Shown: positions 1 to 7,220 of the stretch, one piece after another
How the letters are laid out: each line of letters starts with the position of its first letter
Position numbering within the stretch: the stretch's first letter is position 1
Source: Rhodospirillales bacterium
GTDB taxonomy: Bacteria; Pseudomonadota; Alphaproteobacteria; Micavibrionales; UBA2020
Length of the DNA: 9,949 nt
NCBI GenBank assembly: GCA_023266795.1
Contig: JAHFPI010000062.1
Coordinates: forward strand, 1-9,949
Reading direction: 5' to 3'
Notes under the pieces: model-generated
The model's input: only the letters and a program-made list of their open reading frames with translations
Databases searched by the model: none
What the model was told of the DNA's origin: nothing
Translations under genes and position numbers: made by a program

Positions 1-1
1 C

Positions 2-1108
2 CTCTCGCAGCAAAAAGCGCTGGAGCTCCTGTGGAATATTAAACCGGGTATGCGCTTCCTGTGTTATCTGCCCTGGCACCACAGTTTCGGCGGGCTGTTC
101 GAGCGCTTTTTCGCCCTGCATTCCGGCGGCTGCCTTGCCATCGACGATTCGGCGGGCAAGAACGTGGACGCGCTGCTGGCGAATTTCGCGGAAGTGAAGC
201 CACACGTTTATTTCAGCGTGCCGAAGGTCTATCAGGAGATTATCGGGCGGGTGCTGGGCTCCGAAGAGATTGAACACACTTTCTTCCATCCGGAGCTGAA
301 ATTCGTGTTCACCGCCGCCGCCCCGCTGCCGCTGAGCATATCGGACATATTCAAATCCAAGAATGTCCCGGTCGTGGAAGGCTGGGGGCTGACGGAAACG
401 GCCCCCTGCTGCACGCTCACGGATTTCTTCCTTGAGCGGAGCCCCGGCGTGGTGGGGTTCCCGATTCCCGAGGTTGAGGTGAAGCTGGGCGCGGAAGACG
501 AAATTCTGGTACGCGGCCCCAATGTCATGCGGGGGTATTATAAACAGCCGGAAGCGACGGCGGCGGTCAAGGATGAAGACGGCTGGTTCCATACCGGCGA
601 TATCGGAAATATTACGGATGCGGGCTTGAGGATTCTTTCCCGCAAAGACCGGATCTTCAAGCTCGATAACGGCGAAAAGGTCTTTCCGACCGGCATCGAG
701 GAAAGCGTCAGCAAGCGCTGCAAATTCATAAAGTATGCCTATGTGTTCGGCAAGGGGCAGCGCGCGCCCATGGCGCTGCTGTTTCCCAACTATGAGCTTC
801 TTGCCGCCAAAAGCGTCAGCAGCCTCGACAAAGCGGCGTGCGCCTGCCCGAATTGTCCGGAAACCCTGTCGCGCTGCATGCAGGATTGCCTGCGGGAGAT
901 CAACCAGAGCAGCCTGACCAAATTCATGCGGATTGATAAAGCGGTACTTATAAATAAGGAGCTCAGCATCGAAAACAACGAGCTGACGCCCTCCTTCAAG
1001 CTCATTCCGCGCAATATCGAGAAAATCTACAAGGCCTACATTGATTATCTGGAGACCGGAAAAGGGGAGCTTCCTCCAAACGGGTATCTCATGAAAACGG
1101 AAGGATAG
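2..1108 (+). CDS. AMP-forming long-chain-type acyl-CoA synthetase, 5'-truncated by the window
   Basis: Activates a carboxylic acid to its CoA thioester through an acyl-adenylate in the cytoplasm. The frame is open from base 2, so the first ATG inside (50) is internal. About 368 residues are visible of the roughly 600 usual for long-chain acyl-CoA synthetases. Motifs of the adenylate-forming family appear in order: PWHHSFGG early, GWGLTETAP (380-406, adenine/acyl-AMP motif), WFHTGDIG (584-607, ribose-binding Asp at 599-601), RKDR (641-652, hinge), and a C-terminal LTPSFKL in which the Lys at 998-1000 is the likely catalytic lysine. The LTPSFKL tail is typical of the long-chain branch rather than of benzoate or 4-coumarate ligases. 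A cysteine-rich stretch (839-889) sits in the C-terminal part. It is followed after 4 bases by the next gene, so it probably feeds the operon's beta-oxidation enzymes. Family is sure; substrate is unknown. Confidence 0.93.
   Translation, partial: LSQQKALELLWNIKPGMRFLCYLPWHHSFGGLFERFFALHSGGCLAIDDSAGKNVDALLANFAEVKPHVYFSVPKVYQEIIGRVLGSEEIEHTFFHPELKFVFTAAAPLPLSISDIFKSKNVPVVEGWGLTETAPCCTLTDFFLERSPGVVGFPIPEVEVKLGAEDEILVRGPNVMRGYYKQPEATAAVKDEDGWFHTGDIGNITDAGLRILSRKDRIFKLDNGEKVFPTGIEESVSKRCKFIKYAYVFGKGQRAPMALLFPNYELLAAKSVSSLDKAACACPNCPETLSRCMQDCLREINQSSLTKFMRIDKAVLINKELSIENNELTPSFKLIPRNIEKIYKAYIDYLETGKGELPPNGYLMKTEG
1099..1105 (+). promoter_or_regulatory. Ribosome binding site for the 1113 gene
   Basis: GGAAGGA lies 7 bases before ATG 1113 and overlaps the end of the ligase gene. 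It supports 1113 as the start and suggests translational coupling to the ligase. Confidence 0.7.
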
Positions 1109-1112
1109 GAAA

Positions 1113-2075
1113 ATGCATTACGGAATCGTTGGCTGCGGCCCCGTGGGCGCCGTGTTTGCCGCCCATCTGGCGCAGGCCGGGCATAAAGTCTCCGTGATGG
1201 ATCAGGACGTCTACAAGGTCGAGTACCTGCTGAAACACAAGCTGGTGATCTCCGGCGTGCTGCGAGCGGAAACGCAGCTGACGGATGTTTTTGCGAGCAT
1301 GGAACCGTTTGTCAGGTCGGCGCCCGACGTGATCCTGATGTGCGCCAAGAGCTGCTATTCAAAAGAAATCCTGCGCCAGATCAAAGCGTATAACCCCGGC
1401 GCAAAAACCGTGTTTGTCTCCTGCCAGAACGGCATCGAGGTGGAAGAGCAGATCGCGGAGGTGTTCGGCCCCGACAGGGCGCTGCGCATGGTGCTTAACT
1501 TCGGCGTGAATTTCACCAGCCGGACGGAAGTCCACGCTGTCTGGAGTTTCGAGCATTTCCTGTCCGAAAAGGAAAATATGAACGGCATCGACCGCCGGAT
1601 CAGCGACGACCTGAACCGCGCCGGCCTGAAGGTGAAACTGGTTAAAAACTATAAGGAAGAGGCGTTCAAGAAGGCGATCCTCAATTCCTCGCTGGGCTCC
1701 GTCTGCGCCCTGACGCACATGACGATGGGGGAGGCGATGGAGGATGCGGAGATGCTGCGCCTGATCACGGAATTCATCCGGGAAAGCATCGTAGTGGCCA
1801 AAGCCGCCGGCTATGCGCTGGGAGAGTCCTACCTGAAAACGGCGCTGGATTACCTGTCGCGCGGCGGCAACCACAAGCCCTCGATACTGGTGGACATTGA
1901 AAATGGCCGCATGACGGAAAACGAGGCTCATTGCGGGCAGCTTTTCCGCATGGCCGAAAAACTGGGCATCGAAGCGCCGGTCATCCAGACCACCTACTAC
2001 TTCGTTAAAAATCTGGAAAGAACCGTGATCCTCAACAGCTACGTATCGCGCGGTACAATAAGGGAGGCTGCTTAA
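1113..2075 (+). CDS. Ketopantoate reductase (ApbA/PanE) family dehydrogenase
   Basis: A 320-residue cytoplasmic NAD(P)-dependent oxidoreductase. The N-terminal Rossmann domain begins with GCGPVG (residues 7-12). The C-terminal helical domain holds the family's active site: Asn106 (CQNG), Lys187 and Asn191 (KAILN), Ser257 and Glu269 match by spacing Asn98, Lys176, Asn180, Ser244 and Glu256 of E. coli PanE, as I recall that enzyme. The position matching PanE Asn184 is Gly195. The NADPH-binding Arg31 of PanE is Gln31 here, preceded by Asp30, which suggests NAD(H). Its place between a CoA ligase and beta-oxidation genes, with a 1-base overlap (TAATG) into the next gene, argues against pantothenate synthesis and for oxidation of a hydroxyacid or hydroxyacyl intermediate. 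The family call is solid. The catabolic role is inference, and a misplaced panE remains possible. Confidence 0.88.
   Translation: MHYGIVGCGPVGAVFAAHLAQAGHKVSVMDQDVYKVEYLLKHKLVISGVLRAETQLTDVFASMEPFVRSAPDVILMCAKSCYSKEILRQIKAYNPGAKTVFVSCQNGIEVEEQIAEVFGPDRALRMVLNFGVNFTSRTEVHAVWSFEHFLSEKENMNGIDRRISDDLNRAGLKVKLVKNYKEEAFKKAILNSSLGSVCALTHMTMGEAMEDAEMLRLITEFIRESIVVAKAAGYALGESYLKTALDYLSRGGNHKPSILVDIENGRMTENEAHCGQLFRMAEKLGIEAPVIQTTYYFVKNLERTVILNSYVSRGTIREAA
2061..2067 (+). promoter_or_regulatory. Ribosome binding site for the 2075 gene
   Basis: AGGGAGG ends 7 bases before ATG 2075, inside the last codons of the preceding gene. The stop and start share a base (TAATG), so coupled translation is likely. 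Confidence 0.8.
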
Positions 2076-4072
2076 TGAAAAACGCTCTGCCGCAAAAAAT
2101 AGGCGTCATCGGCGCCGGAACGATGGGCGCCGCCATCGCCCAGCATTTTGTCATGAAGGGGCTGGATGTGACGCTGCTTGACGTCAAGCCGGAATATGTG
2201 GAGCGCGGCAAGGCGATTATCGCCAAAAGCCTTGAAGAGGCGGAAAAGCGGCGCGTCATCCACGAGGGCGAAAAAGAGAAAATTCTCGAAAGGCTTTCAG
2301 TCTCCACGGAAATGAAAGATTTAAAGGGTTGCGGCCTTGTCGTGGAAGCGGTATTCGAAGATTTTGACGTTAAAAAGAAATTGTTCGGCGAACTGGAGAG
2401 GCATGTATCGCCGGAATGCATTCTGGCGACCAACACGTCCTCGTTTTCGGTTTCCGATCTGGCGGCGACCCTGCAAAAACCGGAGCGGTTTGTCGGGGTG
2501 CATTATTTCTATCACGCGGCAAAAAATAAATTAGTCGAACTGGTGCGGGGCGAGAAAACAGATCCGGCGCTGATCGCGCATCTGGAGGATTTTTACCGCC
2601 ATTACGACAAGCTGCCTATCGTGGTGAAGGACGCGGCGGGCTTCGCGGTGAACCGTTTCTTTGTCCCGTGGCTGAACGAGGCCGTGCGGCTGTATGAAGA
2701 AAAAGCAGGCACACCGGCCTTTATCGATGAAGTGGCGCGGGATGTTTTCAACATCGGCATGGGGCCGTTTGCGCTGATGAATGCGACCGGCGTGCCGATC
2801 GCCTGCCATGCGGCGGAAGGGCTGGCCAAAAAATTCGGCGCTTTCTACAGTCCGGCGGAACTGTTGAAAAAGCAGACGGCGGCAGGCAAGCCCTGGGATA
2901 TGGGGGCGTCTTCCGGCGAAAAAAATGACAAGGTGAAAATAAAAGACCGCCTGTTGGCAGCCTCTCTGGGCGTTGCGGCGCAAATGGCAAGCGAGGGCGT
3001 GGCCACGCCGACGGCGACCGATCTCGGCGCGCGGGTGGGGCTGCGCTGGGCGATGGGGCCGTTCGAGATGATTAATGCCCTCGGCATTAAGGAAGCAAAA
3101 CGGATAACGGCGGCCCTGTTCGGCAAATGGAACCTGCCTATGCCCGCCTTACTGGAAAAAGCCGCTGGCAAGATTCCCCTTGAACATGTGGCCAGCCGCA
3201 TTTCCGGCACGGCGGGGTTTATCGAATTCAACCGCCCCGACGCCATGAACGCTCTCAACGAGGAGGTCATGGCGCAATTGCTGCAAAAATTTTCTGAGTT
3301 GGATGCGAATCCTGCCATTAAAAAAATATTCTTCCTCGGCACAGGCAAGGCATTTGTGGCGGGCGCGGACATCAAGTTTTTCCTCGATAATATCGCGCAG
3401 AAACGCCTCGACCGGATTTATGACTTCACCGCGTTCGGGCAAAGCGTTTTTAACCGCATCGCGGCAAGCAAAAAAACAACTATCGCCTACCTCGACGGCC
3501 TTACGCTGGGCGGCGGGCTGGAGCTCGCGCTGGCTTGCAATCACCGCATCGGCACGGAGCGCACGGTCATTGCTTTTCCGGAGACGGGGATCGGGATTTA
3601 TCCGGGGCTGGGCGGCACGCAGCGCGCCCCGCGCCTGCTCGGCAAGGGGCTGGCGAAATTCCTGATCGCCACCGGCAAAATGATCAATGCCGGAACGGCA
3701 AAAAGCTACGGCGTCATTGATGTCGTCATCGACCGCGTCCGGCAGCCGGATGAACTGGAGGCCGTCAAGCTGACATCGTGCAAATGCGCCAATGACCTGC
3801 CGGAGCAGCAATTCTCGACTTTTGCGGGGGATATGACGCCGGAAATCATGCAATCGGAATTTTTCAGGCAACACGAAAAGTCCCTGAAATCCAAAGCGCC
3901 GCTGGCCCTTAAAAAAGCGATGACGCTGATAGATATGGGGGAGTCGCTGGGACTTGACGCCGCCCTGAGACTGGAGCTGGATTCGCTGGAATGGATATTT
4001 TCCACCGAGGACGCAAGACGCGGCCTGCAAAGCGTGCTGAAACGTGAACGCCCCGTATTCGCCGGGGCATAG
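2075..4072 (+). CDS. Fused 3-hydroxyacyl-CoA dehydrogenase / enoyl-CoA hydratase (dehydrogenase domain first)
   Basis: A 665-residue bifunctional beta-oxidation enzyme: hydration of an enoyl-CoA, then NAD+ oxidation of the 3-hydroxyacyl-CoA. Residues 1-185 form the NAD domain with GAGTMG (13-18) and Asp36 at the end of the second strand (NAD+ type). The catalytic pair is His143 (GVHYF) and Glu155 (KLVEL). Residues 186-255 and about 290-350 are two copies of the helical 3HCDH C-terminal domain, each with a GPF motif. Residues about 372-560 form a crotonase domain: oxyanion segment FVAGAD (427-432), GGGLEL with Glu483, and PETGIG with Glu503. The two glutamates are 20 apart, as in rat mitochondrial hydratase (144/164), so both activities look intact. 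The domain order is opposite to FadB/FadJ, which start with the hydratase. Similar order is known in dehydrogenase-hydratase fusions of archaea and some proteobacteria. The helical tail 590-660 is typical of crotonases. No symbol is given because fadB would imply the other architecture. Confidence 0.95.
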   Translation: MKNALPQKIGVIGAGTMGAAIAQHFVMKGLDVTLLDVKPEYVERGKAIIAKSLEEAEKRRVIHEGEKEKILERLSVSTEMKDLKGCGLVVEAVFEDFDVKKKLFGELERHVSPECILATNTSSFSVSDLAATLQKPERFVGVHYFYHAAKNKLVELVRGEKTDPALIAHLEDFYRHYDKLPIVVKDAAGFAVNRFFVPWLNEAVRLYEEKAGTPAFIDEVARDVFNIGMGPFALMNATGVPIACHAAEGLAKKFGAFYSPAELLKKQTAAGKPWDMGASSGEKNDKVKIKDRLLAASLGVAAQMASEGVATPTATDLGARVGLRWAMGPFEMINALGIKEAKRITAALFGKWNLPMPALLEKAAGKIPLEHVASRISGTAGFIEFNRPDAMNALNEEVMAQLLQKFSELDANPAIKKIFFLGTGKAFVAGADIKFFLDNIAQKRLDRIYDFTAFGQSVFNRIAASKKTTIAYLDGLTLGGGLELALACNHRIGTERTVIAFPETGIGIYPGLGGTQRAPRLLGKGLAKFLIATGKMINAGTAKSYGVIDVVIDRVRQPDELEAVKLTSCKCANDLPEQQFSTFAGDMTPEIMQSEFFRQHEKSLKSKAPLALKKAMTLIDMGESLGLDAALRLELDSLEWIFSTEDARRGLQSVLKRERPVFAGA

Positions 4073-4078
4073 AAGGAG
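4073..4078 (+). promoter_or_regulatory. Ribosome binding site for the 4085 thiolase
   Basis: AAGGAG follows directly after the TAG stop (4070-4072), with 6 bases to ATG 4085. This near-perfect site fixes the thiolase start despite its unusual N-terminal extension. Confidence 0.85.
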
Positions 4079-4084
4079 ATAAAA

Positions 4085-5344
4085 ATGACAGCCAGTGCAA
4101 AAGGATTTCATACGGCAGGCGGCGTTGGCGCCGTATTCGAGGGCGTGTGCATTCTTGGCGGAAAGCGCACGCCGTTCGGCAAGTTCATGGGCGGCCTGTC
4201 CACCGTTTCGCCCACGGATCTCGGCATTATAGCTTCCCGCGCCGTCCTGAAAGAGACCGGCGTCCCCGCTTCAGATGTGGATCAGGTTGTCGTCGCGAAT
4301 ATCGGTCAGGCCAGCGCCGATGCCTTTTTCCTGCCGCGCCATATCGGGCTTTATGCCGGCGCGCCGCTGGAAACGCCGGCCGTTCTGGTGCAGCGCATCT
4401 GCGGTTCCGGCATAGAGGTGATCGGTCAGGCGGCGGAGCAGATCGCGCTTGGAAAAGCTAAACTGGTGCTGGGCTGCGGTACGGATACGATGAGCCGCTT
4501 TCCGCTGGTCTCCTTCGGCGCGCGTCAGGGGTTTAACCTCGGAAAGCCGGAATTTCTCGACATGCTCTGGGAAGCGCTGGACGATACGGCGGCCGTTCCC
4601 ATGGGGGCGACGGCGGATAATGTGGCGAAGAAATACAGCCTGACCAGGGCCGAAGTCGACGTCTTCGCCATGCGCTCGCAGGAGCGCTACGCGGCGGCGA
4701 TGAAGCGCGGATTTTTTAACGGCGAGATCACTCCGGTGGCCAAGGGCGTTATAGAGCAAGCCGGCCTTAAGCCCAGAAAAGTGCGTATTAACGCGGCCAA
4801 TGACATTATGCAGGACGAACATCCGCGCCAGACGTCTCTGGAAAAACTGGCGACGCTTCCCTGTGTGTTCAGCAAAGACGGCCCCAGCACGGCGGGCAAC
4901 GCCTCTGGCATCGTGGACGGTGCCTGTTCGGTGCTGATTGCCAGCGAAGACTATGCCAAGGCCAAGGGCATGAAGCCCATCGGCAAAATCCGCGCCGTTG
5001 CTTCCGTTGGCGTCGCGCCCGACATCATGGGCATCGGCCCCGTGCCCGCGATTGAGGCGGTGCTGAAAGCCCTGAACCTGACGAAAAACGACATCGACTG
5101 TTTTGAAATCAACGAAGCTTTCGGCGCGCAATGCCTCGGTGTCGCCAGAGCATTGGGCCTTGATGAAAACAAGCTCAATATCAACGGCGGCGCGGTCGCC
5201 ATCGGTCATCCGCTGGGCGCGACAGGACTGCGGCTGGTCACGACGGTTCTGCGGTCGCTGAAGGAAACGGGCGGGAAGCTCGGCGTGGCTTCCGCATGTA
5301 TCGGCGGCGGGCAGGGCATCGCCATGGTGGTGGAGAGAATATAA
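4085..5344 (+). CDS. Thiolase (acetyl-CoA acyltransferase family), first copy
   Basis: A 419-residue thiolase that would cleave a 3-oxoacyl-CoA with CoA to acetyl-CoA and a shortened acyl-CoA, or run in reverse. The nucleophile is Cys106 in RICGSG. His375 lies in AIGHPLG, the second cysteine is Cys405 in CIGGGQG, and the NEAF motif is at 343-346. All catalytic elements are therefore present. The chain starts with about 18 residues ahead of the usual first strand (EGVCILGGKRTPFG), making it longer than the common 390 residues; the strong ribosome site at 4073 supports this start. The loop around 138-172, with SFGARQGF and a DMLWEALDD segment, differs from the second thiolase and suggests another acyl pocket. 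It overlaps the next gene by one base (TAATG). It could act on an aromatic or other bulky 3-oxoacyl-CoA, but chain length and direction cannot be read here. Confidence 0.95.
   Translation: MTASAKGFHTAGGVGAVFEGVCILGGKRTPFGKFMGGLSTVSPTDLGIIASRAVLKETGVPASDVDQVVVANIGQASADAFFLPRHIGLYAGAPLETPAVLVQRICGSGIEVIGQAAEQIALGKAKLVLGCGTDTMSRFPLVSFGARQGFNLGKPEFLDMLWEALDDTAAVPMGATADNVAKKYSLTRAEVDVFAMRSQERYAAAMKRGFFNGEITPVAKGVIEQAGLKPRKVRINAANDIMQDEHPRQTSLEKLATLPCVFSKDGPSTAGNASGIVDGACSVLIASEDYAKAKGMKPIGKIRAVASVGVAPDIMGIGPVPAIEAVLKALNLTKNDIDCFEINEAFGAQCLGVARALGLDENKLNINGGAVAIGHPLGATGLRLVTTVLRSLKETGGKLGVASACIGGGQGIAMVVERI
5332..5335 (+). promoter_or_regulatory. Ribosome binding site for the 5344 gene
   Basis: GGAG in GGTGGAGAG, 8 bases before ATG 5344. 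It supports 5344 over the in-frame ATG at 5296, which would overlap the thiolase by 49 bases and add 16 residues unlike any SDR N-terminus. Confidence 0.6.
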
Positions 5345-6090
5345 TGGGCACTGAAGTTGCCATTGTTACCGGCGCAGGACAGGGCATTGGCGCCGCCATT
5401 GCGCGGGAGCTCGCGCAGGGCGGTTACCATGTCGCCCTGATTGACGTCAACGCAGACGCCGTCAAACATGCCGCAGAGGCGCTGAAACGCGACGGCTTGA
5501 AGGCGCAGGCGTTCAGCGGCGATATACTGGATGCGGCTTTCCTACAAAAAATGACCGGCGATATTTTGTCGGGCAGGGGACGGATTGACGTTTTGGTCAA
5601 CAACGCCGGCATTATCCGGGATAATTTCTTGCTGAATATATCCGAAGCGGAATGGGATGCCGTGCTTGACGTCAATCTCAAGGGCGCCTTCCTGTGCTGC
5701 AAGTCCGTCGTGCCCGCCATGAAAGAACAAAAGCGCGGGCGGATCGTGAATATCGCCTCGCGGTCGTGGCTCGGCAATATCGGTCAGGCGAATTATTCCG
5801 CCAGCAAGGGCGGGCTGGTCAGCCTGACCCGCACGCTGGCGCTGGAACTGGCGCGGGACCAGATCAATGTGAACGCCGTGGCGCCGGGACTGATCGATAC
5901 GCCGATGACGCAGAAACTCCCCGACAAAGCCAAGGAACGGCTATTGCGGATGCAGCCTACCGGACAGATGGGCACGGTGGAGGATATTGCGGCGGCGGTC
6001 GCTTTTCTGGCATCGGAACGCGCGCGCTTTATTACGGGGCAGGTGCTGCATGTCGACGGCGGCAAAAGCTGCGGATTACTTTCGTTGTAA
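5344..6090 (+). CDS. FabG-like short-chain dehydrogenase/reductase, probable 3-hydroxyacyl-CoA dehydrogenase
   Basis: A 248-residue classical SDR, the usual length. Cofactor motif TGAGQGIG is at 9-16 and NNAG at 86-89. The catalytic tetrad is Asn111, Ser139, Tyr151 and Lys155 (YSASK). The loop between Ser139 and Tyr151 is one residue shorter than in E. coli FabG, a common variant. Asp34 at the end of the second strand favours NAD(H), so oxidation of a hydroxyacyl-CoA is more likely than NADPH-driven fatty acid synthesis. The start at 5344 places the first strand (VAIVTG) right at the N-terminus. It lies between two thiolases, sharing a base with the first and 5 bases ahead of the second. It would be a second 3-hydroxyacyl dehydrogenase beside the 2075 fusion, perhaps for the other stereoisomer or a ring alcohol. 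The family is certain, the substrate inferred. Confidence 0.93.
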   Translation: MGTEVAIVTGAGQGIGAAIARELAQGGYHVALIDVNADAVKHAAEALKRDGLKAQAFSGDILDAAFLQKMTGDILSGRGRIDVLVNNAGIIRDNFLLNISEAEWDAVLDVNLKGAFLCCKSVVPAMKEQKRGRIVNIASRSWLGNIGQANYSASKGGLVSLTRTLALELARDQINVNAVAPGLIDTPMTQKLPDKAKERLLRMQPTGQMGTVEDIAAAVAFLASERARFITGQVLHVDGGKSCGLLSL

Positions 6091-6095
6091 GAGAA

Positions 6096-7220
6096 ATGAA
6101 TATGGACGCCTATATCGTTGAAGCGAAAAGAACGGCACTGGGGAGATCCCACAAGGACAAGGGGATCTTCAAGGATATCCGCGCCGACGAACTGATGGCG
6201 GAACTGCTGCGCTTTTTTGCCAAAAACGTGATTGATCCGGCGTTTGTCGAAGACATTTACCTCGGCTGCGTCGGCCAGCATCTGGAACAGGGAAAAAACA
6301 TCGCCCGTCTGGCGTCGCTGCTCGCCGGTTATCCCGAAACCATTCCGGGAGTTACGATCAACCGGCTCTGCGCTTCCAGCCTGCAGGCGTTTAATTTCGC
6401 CGTGCAGAGCGTCGCTTTGGGCAATGCCGGGGCGATACTGGCGGGCGGCGTCGAGCATATGCACCATGTGCCGATGCAGGCGGCGCTGGATTACAATGCC
6501 GGACTGCTGGCGCGTTATCCGTTCCCGTTCAACAATATGGGCCTGACGGCGGAAAAAGTGGCGGCGGATTTCGGCATCAGCCGGCGGCAGCAAGATGAAT
6601 TCGCGTTGCAAAGTCACAACCGCGCGGTGGCGGCGCAGCAGTCGGGGCATTTTTCCAGGGAGATCATCGACGACAAAAAAGACCAAAGTCCCCGGGGGGA
6701 TTCCTCCCTTGACGCGCTCGGCGCTTTGGAGCCCGCTTTTAAAGAAAACGGCACGGTGACGGCGGGCAACAGCTCGTCCCTCGGCGACGGGGCAAGTCTG
6801 GCGCTGGTCTGCAATGCGCAGACCGTTGCCGAACGCGGGCTGAAAAAACGGGCGCGGGTGCTGGGTTTTTCCGTGGTCGGGGTCGATCCCTGCACGATGG
6901 GGTTGGGGCCCGTTCCCGCCATCCGCAAATTGCTGGCAAAAAACAAGCTGGCGGCGAACGATATAGACCTGTTCGAGATCAACGAAGCTTTCGCCAGCCA
7001 GTCCATTGCCTGCATCCGCGAGCTGGGGCTCCCCATGGACAAAGTCAACCCCTCCGGTGGCGCCATTGCCCTGGGACACCCGCTGGGCTGCACCGGCACG
7101 CGCCTTGTGGCGTCGCTGCTGAATAACATGGAGGCGCAGGACAAGGAGCTGGGCATCGTCTCGATGTGCGTCGGGCACGGGCAGGGGATTGCCACACTCA
7201 TACGGCGGGAGGCGAATTGA
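6096..7220 (+). CDS. FadA-like thiolase (acetyl-CoA C-acyltransferase), second copy
   Basis: A 374-residue thiolase with all catalytic elements: Cys92 in NRLCASSLQA, the NEAF motif (296-299), His327 in ALGHPLG, and Cys358 in CVGHGQG. The CASS nucleophile loop and the CVGHGQG end resemble FadA (CGSS, CIGLGQG), unlike the CGSG and CIGGGQG of the 4085 thiolase, so the two are not a recent duplication. It is shorter than FadA, mainly between residues 188 and 212, where the substrate-side loop seems trimmed. The frame is open far upstream (to 5694), but that part lies inside the SDR gene. The first plausible start is ATG 6096, with a second ATG at 6102; the ribosome site is weak (AAGAGA), so the choice between them is uncertain. 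Its stop shares a base with the next start (TGATG). Likely a 3-ketoacyl-CoA thiolase for another chain length or a second round. Confidence 0.93.
   Translation: MNMDAYIVEAKRTALGRSHKDKGIFKDIRADELMAELLRFFAKNVIDPAFVEDIYLGCVGQHLEQGKNIARLASLLAGYPETIPGVTINRLCASSLQAFNFAVQSVALGNAGAILAGGVEHMHHVPMQAALDYNAGLLARYPFPFNNMGLTAEKVAADFGISRRQQDEFALQSHNRAVAAQQSGHFSREIIDDKKDQSPRGDSSLDALGALEPAFKENGTVTAGNSSSLGDGASLALVCNAQTVAERGLKKRARVLGFSVVGVDPCTMGLGPVPAIRKLLAKNKLAANDIDLFEINEAFASQSIACIRELGLPMDKVNPSGGAIALGHPLGCTGTRLVASLLNNMEAQDKELGIVSMCVGHGQGIATLIRREAN
7207..7212 (+). promoter_or_regulatory. Ribosome binding site for the 7220 gene
   Basis: GGGAGG ends 7 bases before ATG 7220, in the thiolase's last codons. It selects 7220 over the in-frame ATG at 7166, which would add 18 residues with no family match. 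Confidence 0.8.

Noticed and set aside
5296..5343. Longer SDR start at ATG 5296
   Set aside because: It would add 16 residues before the first Rossmann strand and overlap the thiolase. ATG 5344 has a ribosome site and the TAATG coupling seen at other junctions.
5694..6095. Upstream extension of the second thiolase frame by 134 codons
   Set aside because: This part overlaps the SDR catalytic region in another frame and is low-complexity Arg/Gly/Ala-rich. Thiolase homology starts only at about 6102.
5108..6993. Identical 16-base string ATCAACGAAGCTTTCG at about 5108 and again at about 6978
   Set aside because: It encodes the conserved thiolase INEAF motif in both thiolase genes. The flanking DNA differs, so it is conserved coding sequence and not a mobile or regulatory repeat.
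5793..7178. Long antisense open frame of 461 codons on the minus strand opposite the second thiolase, and similar ones at 4271-5209, 3149-4111 and 8128-9051
   Set aside because: They lie wholly opposite well-recognised genes, have no family motifs, and their Arg/His/Gln-rich composition is what the codon bias of a GC-rich coding strand produces on the other strand.
7166..7219. Longer start for the [2Fe-2S] subunit at ATG 7166
   Set aside because: The added residues have no match to the ferredoxin fold, and GGGAGG sits correctly for ATG 7220.
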